Assembly: GCA_019873685.1 (NCBI GenBank)
Contig: JAIOAT010000043.1
Location: 1-32,599 of the forward strand
Direction: 5' to 3'
Length of the DNA stretch: 32,599 bases
DNA from: Chloroflexota bacterium
GTDB lineage: Bacteria > Chloroflexota > Anaerolineae > Aggregatilineales > Ch27
The notes beneath the pieces were generated by a model. It saw only the letters and a list, made by a program, of their open reading frames with translations. It searched no databases and was not told the origin of the DNA. A program made the translations under genes and the position numbers. Below, piece after piece: positions 7,479 through 15,883 of this stretch (positions within the stretch are counted from its first letter, which is position 1; the number at the start of each line of letters is the position of its first letter).

Positions 7479-10329
7479 CTATCAACCTGGCTCAATAGTC
7501 TCGCTACGCGACCGTGACTGGATTGTGCAGCCTTCTGCCTCGCCGGATGTGATTGAACTACGCCCTTTGATCGGCGGCGACCAAGAGAAGCTCAAAATCT
7601 ATCGACGGCTGGCACTGGAAATGCCTGAACCGGCAACCTTTCCGTTGCCAGATTCCCACTATCCGGGTGACTTCTCATCGGCCCGGTTGCTCATGGATGC
7701 AGTGCGGCTGAGTCTCCGCAGCGGAGCCGGTCCTTTCCGGTCCCTGGGTCAGATTTCTGTCCGCCCCAGGCCATATCAGTTTGTCCCCCTGATGATGGCT
7801 CTGCGTCATGAGCCAGCCGTCCGTATCCTGATTGCAGACGACGTGGGGATTGGCAAAACGATCGAAGCGGGCCTGATCGCTCGTGAACTCTATGACCGGG
7901 GTGAAATCCAACGCCTTGCTGTGCTTTGCCCACCTTATCTGTGTGAGCAATGGCAACAGGAACTCCAGGAGAAGTTCCACCTGCCGGCGGTGATTGTGCG
8001 TTCCGGGACGATTTCGCGACTTGAGCGCGAGCTTCCTCGCCAGGATATGAGTATCTTCCAGTACTTCACCTGCATGGTGATCTCCATCGACTACGCCAAA
8101 GCGGAGCGTCGACGGGACAACTTTCTACTCCATGCCCCGGAATTGATCATTGTGGATGAAGCCCATTCGGTTGCACGTCCTGCTGGGCGTTCGATCTCAC
8201 AACAGCAGCGCCATGAACTGGTGCATGAACTCGCCAAAAAAGCGGAACGCCACCTCATCCTCCTCACGGCAACGCCCCACTCAGGGATAGAGGGATCGTT
8301 CAAGTCACTTCTGGGCCTGTTGAAGCCTTACTTTGAGGAATGGGATACGGCTAACCTCACTGAACAGCAACAGATCGAACTGGCGCGACACCTGGTACAG
8401 CGACGTCGTGCTGACGTTAAATCCTGGCTGGGGGAGGATACGCCATTTCCGGAGCGTAATTCCCGTGAGGTTGCCTATGCACTTCATACTGAATATCGGG
8501 CGCTGGCTGAGGATGTGTATCGTTTTGCCAGCGAGATTGTCCGCACCGGTGAAAGCCTGAGCGGGTTCAGCCGGCGCGTACGTTATTGGACGGCGCTGGC
8601 GTTGATGCGCTGTGTCATGTCAAGCCCTGCTGCGGCTGAGGCAGCGCTGGAAGGGCGCGCGAGACGGCTTGACGATCAAGAAGGTGGCGAACCTGACGAT
8701 ACCTTCTTCAGTCCCTATATCTACGATGCCCCGGATGCCGAGTTTGCTGTTATTGACGTATCACCATCGTACGTTCTTGATCAGGGTGAACTGTCGCTGC
8801 GGAGCAGTGAACAGCGCAGACTCCGTGAGTTCGCTGATCGTGTGCGGAAACTCCGTGGTGACAAAGATACCAAGGTTGAGTCCCTGGCAGCGCTAGTAGC
8901 CGAGCAACTCCAGAAAGGTAACGATGTCATTGTTTATTGCCGCTATGTTGCTACTGCAGAGTATGTGGCCGCAGAACTCAACCAGCGTCTGGAGAGACAT
9001 GCACCGAAGGCGCGGATCATCGCGGTAACGGGTACACTGAGTGAAGATGAGCGGCGCGCGCGAATCCTTGAGCTGGCTGAGTCCGAACAGCGTGTGCTGG
9101 TTGCTACAGATTGTTTGAGTGAGGGAATCAATCTGCAGGATTGGTTTAACGCCGTTATCCATTATGACCTGCCCTGGAATCCCAATCGTCTTGAGCAACG
9201 AGAAGGTCGTGTAGACCGGTTTGGTCAGGCCAACCCTCGTGTGGACACCATCCTGCTATACGGCAAAGATAACCCGATTGACGGCAAAGTCCTCGACGTG
9301 CTGATTCGCAAAGCCATTGAGATTCGCGACCGACTTGGCGTCACGGTGCCGGTCCCGGTGGAAAGCGAGTCTGTTGTCGAAGCCGTTGCTCGTTCACTGT
9401 TCTTCCAGGATCACAGAAATCCAGAACAACTTGAGCTACCCGGGATGGAAGCGACGCCATTTGAGCGCATCGAGGAGGTTCATAGACGCTGGTATGCCAG
9501 CGCCGAACGAGAAAGGGAGAACCGGACACGGTTCGCGCAGCGTGGCATAAAGCCAGAGATGGTCGCTGCAGAAATTGAGGCTGTGGACCACGTGCTGGGT
9601 GATCCCCAAGCGGTTCAGCGCTTTGTGTTGACGGCCTGCCAGCGACTCGGAATCCATCTCATTAAAAGTCGGGCCGGTTGGAAGCTGAGTCCGGAGGCGA
9701 TACCACAGGGTATTCTAGGTGAGCAGCTTGGGCTGGCTTCGCCGATAACGATGGCGTTCACAAGCCCAGCCCCACAGGGCGCCGAATATGTCGGAAGACA
9801 TCACCGGATCACGGTTGCACTTGCCGAGCACATCCTTTCCACTGCATTGACGGGTTCCGATGGGGCAGTCCCTGTTGCGGCGCGATGTGGCGTACACCGC
9901 TCAAACATGGTGGCACGGCAGACCACAGTGTTGCTTTTGCGCCTGCGTTACTTGATGCATGAAGCGCGAGCGCCACGGGATATTATGGCTGAGGAATGCA
10001 TTGTCGCGGGCTATCGCAAGGATGACAACCGTGTAGAGTGGCTGCAGTCCGCAGAGGCCAAGGCGTTAGTGGAGGCAACTATTCCGCAAGGCCAGTTGAG
10101 TAGTCTTGACATTCACCGGAGACTCGAAAGCGAACTAGCGTTCATCCAGCAGGCAATGTCGCAGGAAATTGCGCAGATCGCTGAACGTCGTGCCCGGGAC
10201 CTGCTGGATGCACATCGTCGTGTGCGTCAAACCGTACAACTGGGAAGTATCTCTGTAAAGCCGGTGTTGCCTGTTGACGTGATCGGGGTCTACATCCTTG
10301 TGCCGATGCCGACTCTGGGCAATTCGTGA
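7471..10329 (+). CDS. SNF2/RapA-type superfamily 2 helicase (DrmD/DpdE-like)
   Basis: 952 residues if started at ATG 7471, which overlaps the end of the upstream helicase gene by eight bases (ATGAATGA), a sign of translational coupling. An in-frame start at 7402 would lie deep in the upstream gene and is less likely. The N-terminal region begins with a short SH3-like stretch (PGSIVSLRDRDWIV). The core has Walker A ADDVGIGKTIEAG (Lys129), the DEAH box at Asp229 and LLTATPH. The C-terminal lobe has VATDCLSEGINLQ and NRLEQREGRVDRFGQ, the hallmark of SNF2/RapA translocases. DrmD of DISARM and DpdE of the deazaguanine system have this architecture. The extra C-terminal 300 residues are not recognised. 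Its direct coupling to the DUF1998 helicase suggests a joint complex. Confidence 0.87.
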   Translation: MNDYQPGSIVSLRDRDWIVQPSASPDVIELRPLIGGDQEKLKIYRRLALEMPEPATFPLPDSHYPGDFSSARLLMDAVRLSLRSGAGPFRSLGQISVRPRPYQFVPLMMALRHEPAVRILIADDVGIGKTIEAGLIARELYDRGEIQRLAVLCPPYLCEQWQQELQEKFHLPAVIVRSGTISRLERELPRQDMSIFQYFTCMVISIDYAKAERRRDNFLLHAPELIIVDEAHSVARPAGRSISQQQRHELVHELAKKAERHLILLTATPHSGIEGSFKSLLGLLKPYFEEWDTANLTEQQQIELARHLVQRRRADVKSWLGEDTPFPERNSREVAYALHTEYRALAEDVYRFASEIVRTGESLSGFSRRVRYWTALALMRCVMSSPAAAEAALEGRARRLDDQEGGEPDDTFFSPYIYDAPDAEFAVIDVSPSYVLDQGELSLRSSEQRRLREFADRVRKLRGDKDTKVESLAALVAEQLQKGNDVIVYCRYVATAEYVAAELNQRLERHAPKARIIAVTGTLSEDERRARILELAESEQRVLVATDCLSEGINLQDWFNAVIHYDLPWNPNRLEQREGRVDRFGQANPRVDTILLYGKDNPIDGKVLDVLIRKAIEIRDRLGVTVPVPVESESVVEAVARSLFFQDHRNPEQLELPGMEATPFERIEEVHRRWYASAERERENRTRFAQRGIKPEMVAAEIEAVDHVLGDPQAVQRFVLTACQRLGIHLIKSRAGWKLSPEAIPQGILGEQLGLASPITMAFTSPAPQGAEYVGRHHRITVALAEHILSTALTGSDGAVPVAARCGVHRSNMVARQTTVLLLRLRYLMHEARAPRDIMAEECIVAGYRKDDNRVEWLQSAEAKALVEATIPQGQLSSLDIHRRLESELAFIQQAMSQEIAQIAERRARDLLDAHRRVRQTVQLGSISVKPVLPVDVIGVYILVPMPTLGNS

Positions 10330-10339
10330 GGCAGGTATC

Positions 10340-10376
10340 CCTGATTATGGTGACGAGACTGTCACTGATCAGGTTT
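10340..10376 (+). terminator. Hairpin closing the Mrr-helicase operon
   Basis: Eleven bases after the SNF2-helicase stop, CCTGAT (10340-10345) pairs with ATCAGG (10368-10373), and inside it GTGAC (10350-10354) pairs with GTCAC (10361-10365). Only three T follow, so termination strength is uncertain. Confidence 0.45.
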
Positions 10377-10600
10377 GTGAGTTGAGCATGAATAGCCCTG
10401 CGAGGCTGGATTGAGAACCGATAGACGCCTTTACGGGGGTGTTTCGCTCCAGACCATACTCTACCCAAGCGCAGTGCCTCAGGGTCCTTGGTTTGTCCTT
10501 TACACACTCATCCGGAAATTGGACGAGACGGAGGCCTTTGATTACAGGGGAGTTGGAGGAAGTGATAGTGTCGGTGTAACCCGATAGGGGAGTGTGGCCC

Positions 10601-11077
10601 ATGACTGCTCAAATCCATGAATGTCTGATCTTGGACGGCGAAGAAACCTCAATGGCCTTTTGCCCGCCCTTGCCAAAAGGTCATCCGCGTATTATCGAGG
10701 CAGACATCGATAAATCTGATGATCTAGTCCTGTATTCTACGGCCTGTTGGCGAGGCTACCAGGGAACATGGGAAATCAGAGATGGGCGCTTCTATCTGGT
10801 GGGGCTTCGGGGGCGTTTCAGATTATTGGGAGAAGAACCGCTCCTGGCAGACTGGTTTTCCGGAACTATTCGTATTCCGAGGGGGGAGCTTCTGGTATAC
10901 GTCCACATGGGTTTCGGGTCGGTTTATGAACAAGAGCTTCACGTGAGGATCATCAAAGGTGAGGTCGTTGCGTCGCGGATTATCGACAATCGTGGGCAAA
11001 CGTTTGATCGATGGGACCTCGGCTGGCGTAACATGCCGGGAGGTGAGAATCGATTCCCGGGAGACGATGACTGGTGA
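10601..11077 (+). CDS. Conserved small protein of unknown function
   Basis: 158 residues, soluble, with no signal peptide or membrane segment. ATG 10601 follows GGGGAG by eight bases; an in-frame GTG at 10592 overlaps that site and is less likely. The sequence carries a W-R-G-Y segment followed by TWEIRDGRFYLVGL, then ADWFSGTIRIPRGELL and YVHMGFGSVYE. From memory this pattern occurs in a widespread uncharacterised bacterial family, sometimes encoded next to toxin or defence genes; I cannot name it. It is acidic near the C-terminus (GDDDW). It is separated from the helicase operon by about 270 bases containing a terminator-like hairpin and nothing else I recognise, and it has its own terminator, so it is probably a separate transcription unit. 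The function is unknown. Confidence 0.75.
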   Translation: MTAQIHECLILDGEETSMAFCPPLPKGHPRIIEADIDKSDDLVLYSTACWRGYQGTWEIRDGRFYLVGLRGRFRLLGEEPLLADWFSGTIRIPRGELLVYVHMGFGSVYEQELHVRIIKGEVVASRIIDNRGQTFDRWDLGWRNMPGGENRFPGDDDW

Positions 11078-11207
11078 ACCGCTCCGACAAACTCGACCGA
11101 GATATTCTTATCGAGTTATTCCAGTTACTGTTACCCTAGCTTTTCTGGTGCAGGAGGGCGAAGGGCGGTTTCGCTGGAGTAGTTGCCTGGCTAGCAATGG
11201 CCAAGAT

Positions 11208-11249
11208 GAGGGCGCCTGGTGTTGTACCACGCCGGGCGCCCTCGTTTTT
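11208..11249 (+). terminator. Rho-independent terminator
   Basis: A perfect nine-base stem, GAGGGCGCC (11208-11216) with GGCGCCCTC (11235-11243), is followed by G and five T. It lies 130 bases after the small-protein stop and faces the convergent glycoside hydrolase gene. The reverse strand has no T run, so it serves plus-strand transcription. Confidence 0.85.
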
Positions 11250-11280
11250 GTTTCTATACACTGCCTATTCCAACAAGCCC

Positions 11281-12447
11281 TCAAAACAGGCAGTTCTCGC
11301 GCACCAGCCGGGCCATCTCGTAGGCAAAGCGGCGGATGGCGTGGATATCGCGCTCCTCTTCAGGCTGGGCGCGCCAGATGGCGATCCTTGCGCTGGGCGC
11401 ATCCCACATGGGCACCATCTCCGCTGCCTCGAGCAGGTTCACACAGTACTCCGCCGCCTCAAGAATGTCATCGGTAGTCTTGGGTTTCTGCATGAACAGG
11501 GTGGTCTGCTCCACCCGGAGCGCGTCTTCCACGGCCTTGACGGCGCGGTAGGCATGCCCTTCTTTGTTGGCGTTAACCAGAATGCGGCTTGCCGTGCGGT
11601 TGCGGAAGAAGCCAAATAGCGCGGCGATCACCGATGGGTCGCGGATCGTGCCGTCGGGGTATACCAGCCCGTGGATATCCCCCCAGAAGCCTTCGCTGAC
11701 CAGGTTGAAGAGGTAGAAGCCGATGCGATGCTTGTGCAGCAGCTCCAGCTCCACCTCATAGGGATTGGCGCGGCCAACGCAACCGGTCTCCGTGTTGAGG
11801 ATGGGCTTTCCCCATTCCGTGCCCATAGCTTCAGCGGCAAGGATGGCGTCCTCGATCTGGCGGCGGGTGGGGAGGTAATCGTGGAAGGAGATGACATCCA
11901 CCAGATCGTTGGTTGATGCGCAGTGCGGCACCGCCTCGTGCCCGACGGTCATACAGCCGTCGGGATCGCAGCGGCGTACAATCTCACACAGCCGGCGCAC
12001 GTAACGGCGGATGTTGTCAAAGCGCGCCTGGTATTCTTCCGCCGGGCCGTGGTGCATGTAGTCGTTACAGAATGGCTCATTGATGACATCCCACATCAGG
12101 ATGAAAGGCTCATCCCGGAAGCGCTCAATGAACGCTCTGGCATAGGCTTCGGCGCGGGCATACCACGCTTCATCGGGGTCGCTCCATTCGCGGATGAAGT
12201 TGCCATTCCACAGGATCGGCATACTGGACAGGCCGTAGCGCCACGCTGTGCGCATAAAGTGATCCAGCGTGTCAAAGTAGGTGTCCCCCTGCTGCTCCCA
12301 GGTATCCATGTTCATCCAGAAGCGGAGGGAATTCAGCTGCAATCGCTGGCAATACCCCAGTTCGCGTTCCAGTTGCTCCTGCCCGCGCTGGGGGCGGGGA
12401 TTGTGGCATACGCCACGGATATGCGAGTAGTCTTTCAATGGTTGCAT
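11281..12447 (-). CDS. Clan GH-A glycoside hydrolase (cellulase/GH5-like)
   Basis: 388 residues, no signal peptide, so probably cytoplasmic. The fold signature is a TIM-barrel glycosidase: LQLNSLRFWMNMDTWE early, then LMWDVINEPF around residue 120, whose Glu in N-E-P is the expected acid/base, and ILNTETGC near residue 216, whose Glu is the expected nucleophile. GYLP-like VISFHDYLPTRR and an aromatic F-W-G-D segment suit a sugar cleft. ATG 12447 is preceded at seven bases by GGAGG, which decides the start over an upstream in-frame GTG. It is transcribed divergently from the GH4 gene across a 350-base spacer. The substrate is not readable from the sequence; the neighbours point to plant oligosaccharides that have already been imported. 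GH5 is the closest guess, but another GH-A family is possible. Confidence 0.8.
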   Translation of the reverse strand: MQPLKDYSHIRGVCHNPRPQRGQEQLERELGYCQRLQLNSLRFWMNMDTWEQQGDTYFDTLDHFMRTAWRYGLSSMPILWNGNFIREWSDPDEAWYARAEAYARAFIERFRDEPFILMWDVINEPFCNDYMHHGPAEEYQARFDNIRRYVRRLCEIVRRCDPDGCMTVGHEAVPHCASTNDLVDVISFHDYLPTRRQIEDAILAAEAMGTEWGKPILNTETGCVGRANPYEVELELLHKHRIGFYLFNLVSEGFWGDIHGLVYPDGTIRDPSVIAALFGFFRNRTASRILVNANKEGHAYRAVKAVEDALRVEQTTLFMQKPKTTDDILEAAEYCVNLLEAAEMVPMWDAPSARIAIWRAQPEEERDIHAIRRFAYEMARLVRENCLF

Positions 12448-12481
12448 ACGTCTGCCTCCGGCAAGTTCGGTCACAGGCCCT

Positions 12482-12511
12482 GTTGTAGTTCAAGGGCAAC
12501 GGAAATGCCAA
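12482..12511 (-). promoter_or_regulatory. Candidate promoter of the GH-A hydrolase gene
   Basis: Read on the minus strand: TTGGCA (12511-12506), an 18-base spacer, then TACAAC (12487-12482). It lies about 35 bases upstream of the start codon. Both boxes deviate slightly from the vegetative consensus. Confidence 0.4.
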
Positions 12512-12672
12512 ATTGTGCCTGTGCCCCGGTGAATCAGGGCATTAGCATTGCTCGCAGGGAGAGCGATGTCTATTCACCTGTGCGTACGCCCGGCGGAGGG
12601 CAACCCTGACCTTGCTGTGGAACATGGCCTGCGTCGATTGTCTCCCGGCCGTAGGTGCGCGTACGGGACCTT

Positions 12673-12696
12673 TGCTACAATCACGTAAACGTTTGC
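12673..12696 (+). promoter_or_regulatory. Extended -10 promoter with LacI-family operator
   Basis: TGC-TACAAT (12673-12681) is an extended -10 element with no clear -35 box. Three bases on, GTAAACGTTTGC (12685-12696) is a near-perfect dyad centred on CG, the hallmark of LacI/GalR-family operators, and it would cover the transcription start. A repressor bound there should block the GH4 gene until the inducing sugar is present. No LacI-family gene lies in the window. Confidence 0.6.
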
Positions 12697-12797
12697 GCCT
12701 GGGCGTCTCTGTCCTGGCTTGCGCATATCATGGTGGTCAGGCTCGCCCTGGCCCGGCAGTAACCTGTGCCGTTGAGCAGATACAGCAGGAGAACCTC

Positions 12798-14180
12798 ATG
12801 AAACTGACCGTGATCGGTGGCGGCGGGGTGCGTTCGCCGCTGCTGACAGCTTCCGCCCTGTGCTGGGCTGACCGCATCGGGCTGGACGAGCTATGCCTGA
12901 TGGACATCAACGCCGAAAAGCTGGCGCTGCTGGGCGCTCTTTGCCACCACATCGGCCAGCGCGAAGGCAGCCCGGTGCGCATCACGACGACCACCAGCGC
13001 CGATGAAGCGCTGGATGGCGCGAGCTACATCATCACCACCATCCGCGTCGGCGAGGAGCAGGGGCGCGTTCATGACGAGCGTATTGCCCTCAAGCATGGT
13101 GTGCTGGGCCAGGAAACAACCGGCCCCGGCGGCTTCGCCATGGCCATGCGCAGCATCCCGGCGATCCTCGGCTACGCCGCGCTGGCGGAAAAGCGCGCGC
13201 CCGGCGCGTGGATCTTCAACTTCACCAATCCCGCCGGGCTGGTGACCCAGGCGCTGCGCGATCAGGGCTTTGCCCGCACGGTTGGCATCTGTGACAGCGC
13301 CAATAGCGCCCAGCATGAAGCTGCGCGATTCCTGGGAATCTCCCCCGAGTCGCTCCAGGCGGAAGTCTTTGGCCTGAACCACCTTTCGTGGACCAGGCGG
13401 CTGCTGCGTGACGGGCGGGACATCCTGCCGGAGTTGCTGGCGGACGACTCCTTCCTGGCCGCGACCACACAGCGCATGTTCGATCCCGAACTGGTCCGCC
13501 ACCTGGGGATGTTCCTGAACGAGTATCTGTTCTATTTCTACTATGCTGAAAAGGCGCTGGCCAGCATCCAGGCGGATGAACTGACCCGCGGCGAAGAAGT
13601 CCTGCGGCTCAACCGCCAGCTGCTGGACCGCCTGCGGGCAATCGATGTGGAGCGCCATCCTGAGGAAGGGCTACGCGCTTACCTGGCTTATGATCGCCGC
13701 CGCGCGGCCACCTACATGCACTACGCCAATCCCGATGGCCCTTCGATGGAAGAAGCGGATATGGCGGCAGAAGGCCCGGTCGCGATCTCTATGGAAGGCG
13801 GTGAGGGCTACGCCGGAGTCGCGCTGAAGATCATCCAGGCGCTTGAAAGCGGCGAACCGGCCCGGACAGCGCTTAACGTGCCGAATGCTGGTGCGCTGGA
13901 CTTCATGCGGCCTGATGACGTTGTCGAAATCTCCTGTGTCATCGAAGACGGCGACATCCGGACTATCCCGGTTAGCGACGTACCGGAGGATCAGCAACTG
14001 CTGATGCGCGGTATCAAGCTCTATGAACGGCGCGCGGTTGAAGCGACGCTGAAGCGCTCACGGCGGCAGGCGGTCTACGCACTGATGGCCCACCCGCTGG
14101 TGCTCTCCTACTCGCTCGCCCGGACGCTGGTCGATGAGTATCTGCTGGCCCATGCGGCTTTTGTCGGGGAGTGGCAGTAA
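12798..14180 (+). CDS. GH4 family NAD-dependent glycosidase (6-phospho-beta-glucosidase or related)
   Basis: 460 residues, the normal GH4 length. The N-terminus MKLTVIGGGG is the NAD-binding Rossmann glycine loop, and LCLMDIN supplies the acidic residue after strand two. Further GH4 marks are GQETTGPGGFAMA (about 104-116), IFNFTNPAGLVTQAL, ICDSANS with Cys165, and FGLNHLSW with His195; Cys165 and His195 are the expected divalent-metal ligands. GH4 enzymes cleave by oxidation at C3, elimination and re-addition, using NAD and Mn. The motif set is closest to the 6-phospho-beta-glucosidase group. However, the neighbouring importer is an ABC type that delivers unphosphorylated sugar, so a non-phosphorylated glycoside remains possible. 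ATG 12798 follows AGGAG by six bases. Expression is probably under a LacI-type repressor. Confidence 0.88.
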   Translation: MKLTVIGGGGVRSPLLTASALCWADRIGLDELCLMDINAEKLALLGALCHHIGQREGSPVRITTTTSADEALDGASYIITTIRVGEEQGRVHDERIALKHGVLGQETTGPGGFAMAMRSIPAILGYAALAEKRAPGAWIFNFTNPAGLVTQALRDQGFARTVGICDSANSAQHEAARFLGISPESLQAEVFGLNHLSWTRRLLRDGRDILPELLADDSFLAATTQRMFDPELVRHLGMFLNEYLFYFYYAEKALASIQADELTRGEEVLRLNRQLLDRLRAIDVERHPEEGLRAYLAYDRRRAATYMHYANPDGPSMEEADMAAEGPVAISMEGGEGYAGVALKIIQALESGEPARTALNVPNAGALDFMRPDDVVEISCVIEDGDIRTIPVSDVPEDQQLLMRGIKLYERRAVEATLKRSRRQAVYALMAHPLVLSYSLARTLVDEYLLAHAAFVGEWQ

Positions 14181-14304
14181 GCCGGCCATACTCACCGGAG
14201 GATGATCGCGATCAAACTGTTTCCAGCGCCGTTTGCCATGCAATCGCTCATGCGGAACTCGTCCGGCAACCGGCAACTGCCAATAGCCGGTACGCCGACC
14301 GGAT

Positions 14305-14335
14305 AAAAAGCAGCCGGGTCAGGCGGCCCGGCTGC
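14305..14335 (-). terminator. Rho-independent terminator of the secreted-protein gene
   Basis: On the minus strand, GCAGCCGGG and CCCGGCTGC form a perfect nine-base stem with an eight-base loop, followed by five T. It begins 29 bases after the stop codon at 14364. Confidence 0.88.
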
Positions 14336-14363
14336 AGCGATGGTCTTGGGATCGCGTTCTACT

Positions 14364-15698
14364 TCATTGGCGGCATGGATAGACTACCGTGGGCGCGGGG
14401 AGGGAGCTGCCCTCCTGAGTTGGGAATTCCGAAGCATTAGGGTGCCATTCCGACGTGATGCTGACTCCGCCGCCTGCCGGATGTGACGCCCAGATCAGGA
14501 AGCGGAGGTGCGGGTCAAAGCGATTCGTCGGCGACCACACCCTGAACTGCTGGATGCCCAGCCTGCTCTGCCGCTCAACAGCGGCTTCGATCTCGCGCGC
14601 CAGGTTGGCGGCAATCCCCAGTGGCCCCACGTCCAGGACTTCTGCGCCAATGTCGATGATCAGGCTCTGGTAATCAACCCCCCGGCTAATGTCGTCAAGG
14701 GGGATGATATCCAGCGTGGTGTTGCTGTCCAGCGCGGCGACCGTGACGCTGGCTGCGCCCAGGGGCAGCGCGTCGTTCGCGCTGCCAAAGGTCAGTACGA
14801 AGTAGGTATCGTTGGGGCCGCAGGCTACGTGTTCGGGCTGGGCAAAGGCCGGTGTGGTGAACAGAGTCGAGCCAGAGAGTGCATCTGCTGGCGTGGATTT
14901 CCCGCCGCCTGCCGGACTGCCGACATCCGCTCCGGATAGCCACTGACACACCCGGTTAAGCGCCTCGGCGTTGTCATACAGGGCGATCGCGTCATCAGCA
15001 AAGATGCCCTTGTCGGCCTCAGAGCTTCCGCCGTGATGGAAGGATGGCACGGCGATGAAGAGAATCTCCCCGGCGCCTTTCTGAACGTGAGCGGACGTGA
15101 TGATCTCGCCTTCCGGGGATTGCAGGGTCGTTTGCACCGCGTTCCGGTCACCCACGACGATGTTGTTCGCCAGCCCCTGATTGACCGTGTCAGGTAGCCC
15201 TACCACAAGCCCGTCCCACAGGGGGGAGAGAGTCTCCCCCTCGTACGTGGCCTGCCCGGAGAACAGGTAGCGGTAATCGGCCATGACCCCGAACCGGTCA
15301 CGCAGGACATCGTTCAGGCTGTTGTCCGACGTATAGTAGAAGACGAACAGCCACACGGCCCTGCCCCCGGCGGAGACAAACTCATCCACTCTGGTCGCCA
15401 GGGTGTCAAAGTGGCCTTCCCCACCGTCGTTGATGATGAGCAGGGCGTCTGTAGCCGGATCCAGCGAGGCTACCCGGTCGGCCACAGCGCTAAGATCATT
15501 GCGATGAGTAGAAGAAGGGAGCAGGTGAAGGTCGCACCCCAGCTCAAAGCCTGCTGCTTCGATGCGCTTGTAATAGTCGCTCCAGCGCGCGGTGACATAG
15601 ATGGATTTTCCCGTTGCTTCCTGCGCCCCGACTGCTGTGGCGCTCAGCATGGTCGCCGCCAGAGCGAGAACAACCACCAGCAGGAATATCCTGCGCAT
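14364..15698 (-). CDS. Secreted protein of unknown function
   Basis: 444 residues from ATG 15698 (AAAGGA ten bases upstream). It starts with a clear signal peptide: MRR, then a hydrophobic stretch FLLVVVLALAATML, ending in the A-x-A type site AVGA before QEA. The first mature domain (about 30-270) alternates strands and helices, with ALLIINDGGEGHFDTLA and FVSAGGRAVWLF, which resembles the glutamine-amidotransferase-like or ThuA-like Rossmann folds often seen in extracellular proteins. The second domain (about 300-440) is not recognised. Only about three cysteines remain after the signal peptide. It is divergent from the M24 peptidase gene and ends at its own strong terminator, so it is a single-gene unit. 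The call of a secreted protein is firm; the role is unknown. Confidence 0.8.
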   Translation of the reverse strand: MRRIFLLVVVLALAATMLSATAVGAQEATGKSIYVTARWSDYYKRIEAAGFELGCDLHLLPSSTHRNDLSAVADRVASLDPATDALLIINDGGEGHFDTLATRVDEFVSAGGRAVWLFVFYYTSDNSLNDVLRDRFGVMADYRYLFSGQATYEGETLSPLWDGLVVGLPDTVNQGLANNIVVGDRNAVQTTLQSPEGEIITSAHVQKGAGEILFIAVPSFHHGGSSEADKGIFADDAIALYDNAEALNRVCQWLSGADVGSPAGGGKSTPADALSGSTLFTTPAFAQPEHVACGPNDTYFVLTFGSANDALPLGAASVTVAALDSNTTLDIIPLDDISRGVDYQSLIIDIGAEVLDVGPLGIAANLAREIEAAVERQSRLGIQQFRVWSPTNRFDPHLRFLIWASHPAGGGVSITSEWHPNASEFPTQEGSSLPAPTVVYPCRQ

Positions 15699-15883
15699 AC
15701 CGCTTGTGTCCTTTCGCGAGGATGTTTCAGGTTCGCCTGTCATCATAGGCTTTCACCGCAGCGGCGCAACTGCTCAAGGCCCGCACTGCGTGGCCGCCGG
15801 GCAGTGGACAGCGGCGCATTTTCGGCTACAGTTCGGGTATAGCATTCTTGTTGCCGTAATTATCCAGGAGGAGAAGCGGAGAG

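Larger units (their letters stand above)
12448..12797. other. Divergent control region between glycoside hydrolase and GH4 genes
   Basis: This 350-base spacer contains no convincing gene. It holds the candidate leftward promoter at 12482-12511, the rightward extended -10 promoter with a LacI-type operator at 12673-12696, and a small hairpin with TCGC and GCGA arms near 12570. The open frame entering it from 12612 is merely upstream extension of the GH4 frame. Confidence 0.6.

Noticed and set aside
1105-10329. Labelling the operon outright as DISARM, Druantia or Dpd
   Set aside because: DISARM would need a methyltransferase and DrmC-type PLD protein, Dpd needs DpdA, and Druantia lacks the SNF2 partner; only parts match.
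10377-10600. Possible remnant of a mobile element or pseudogene between the helicase operon and the small protein
   Set aside because: No frame gives a recognisable transposase or other protein, and no terminal repeats were found.
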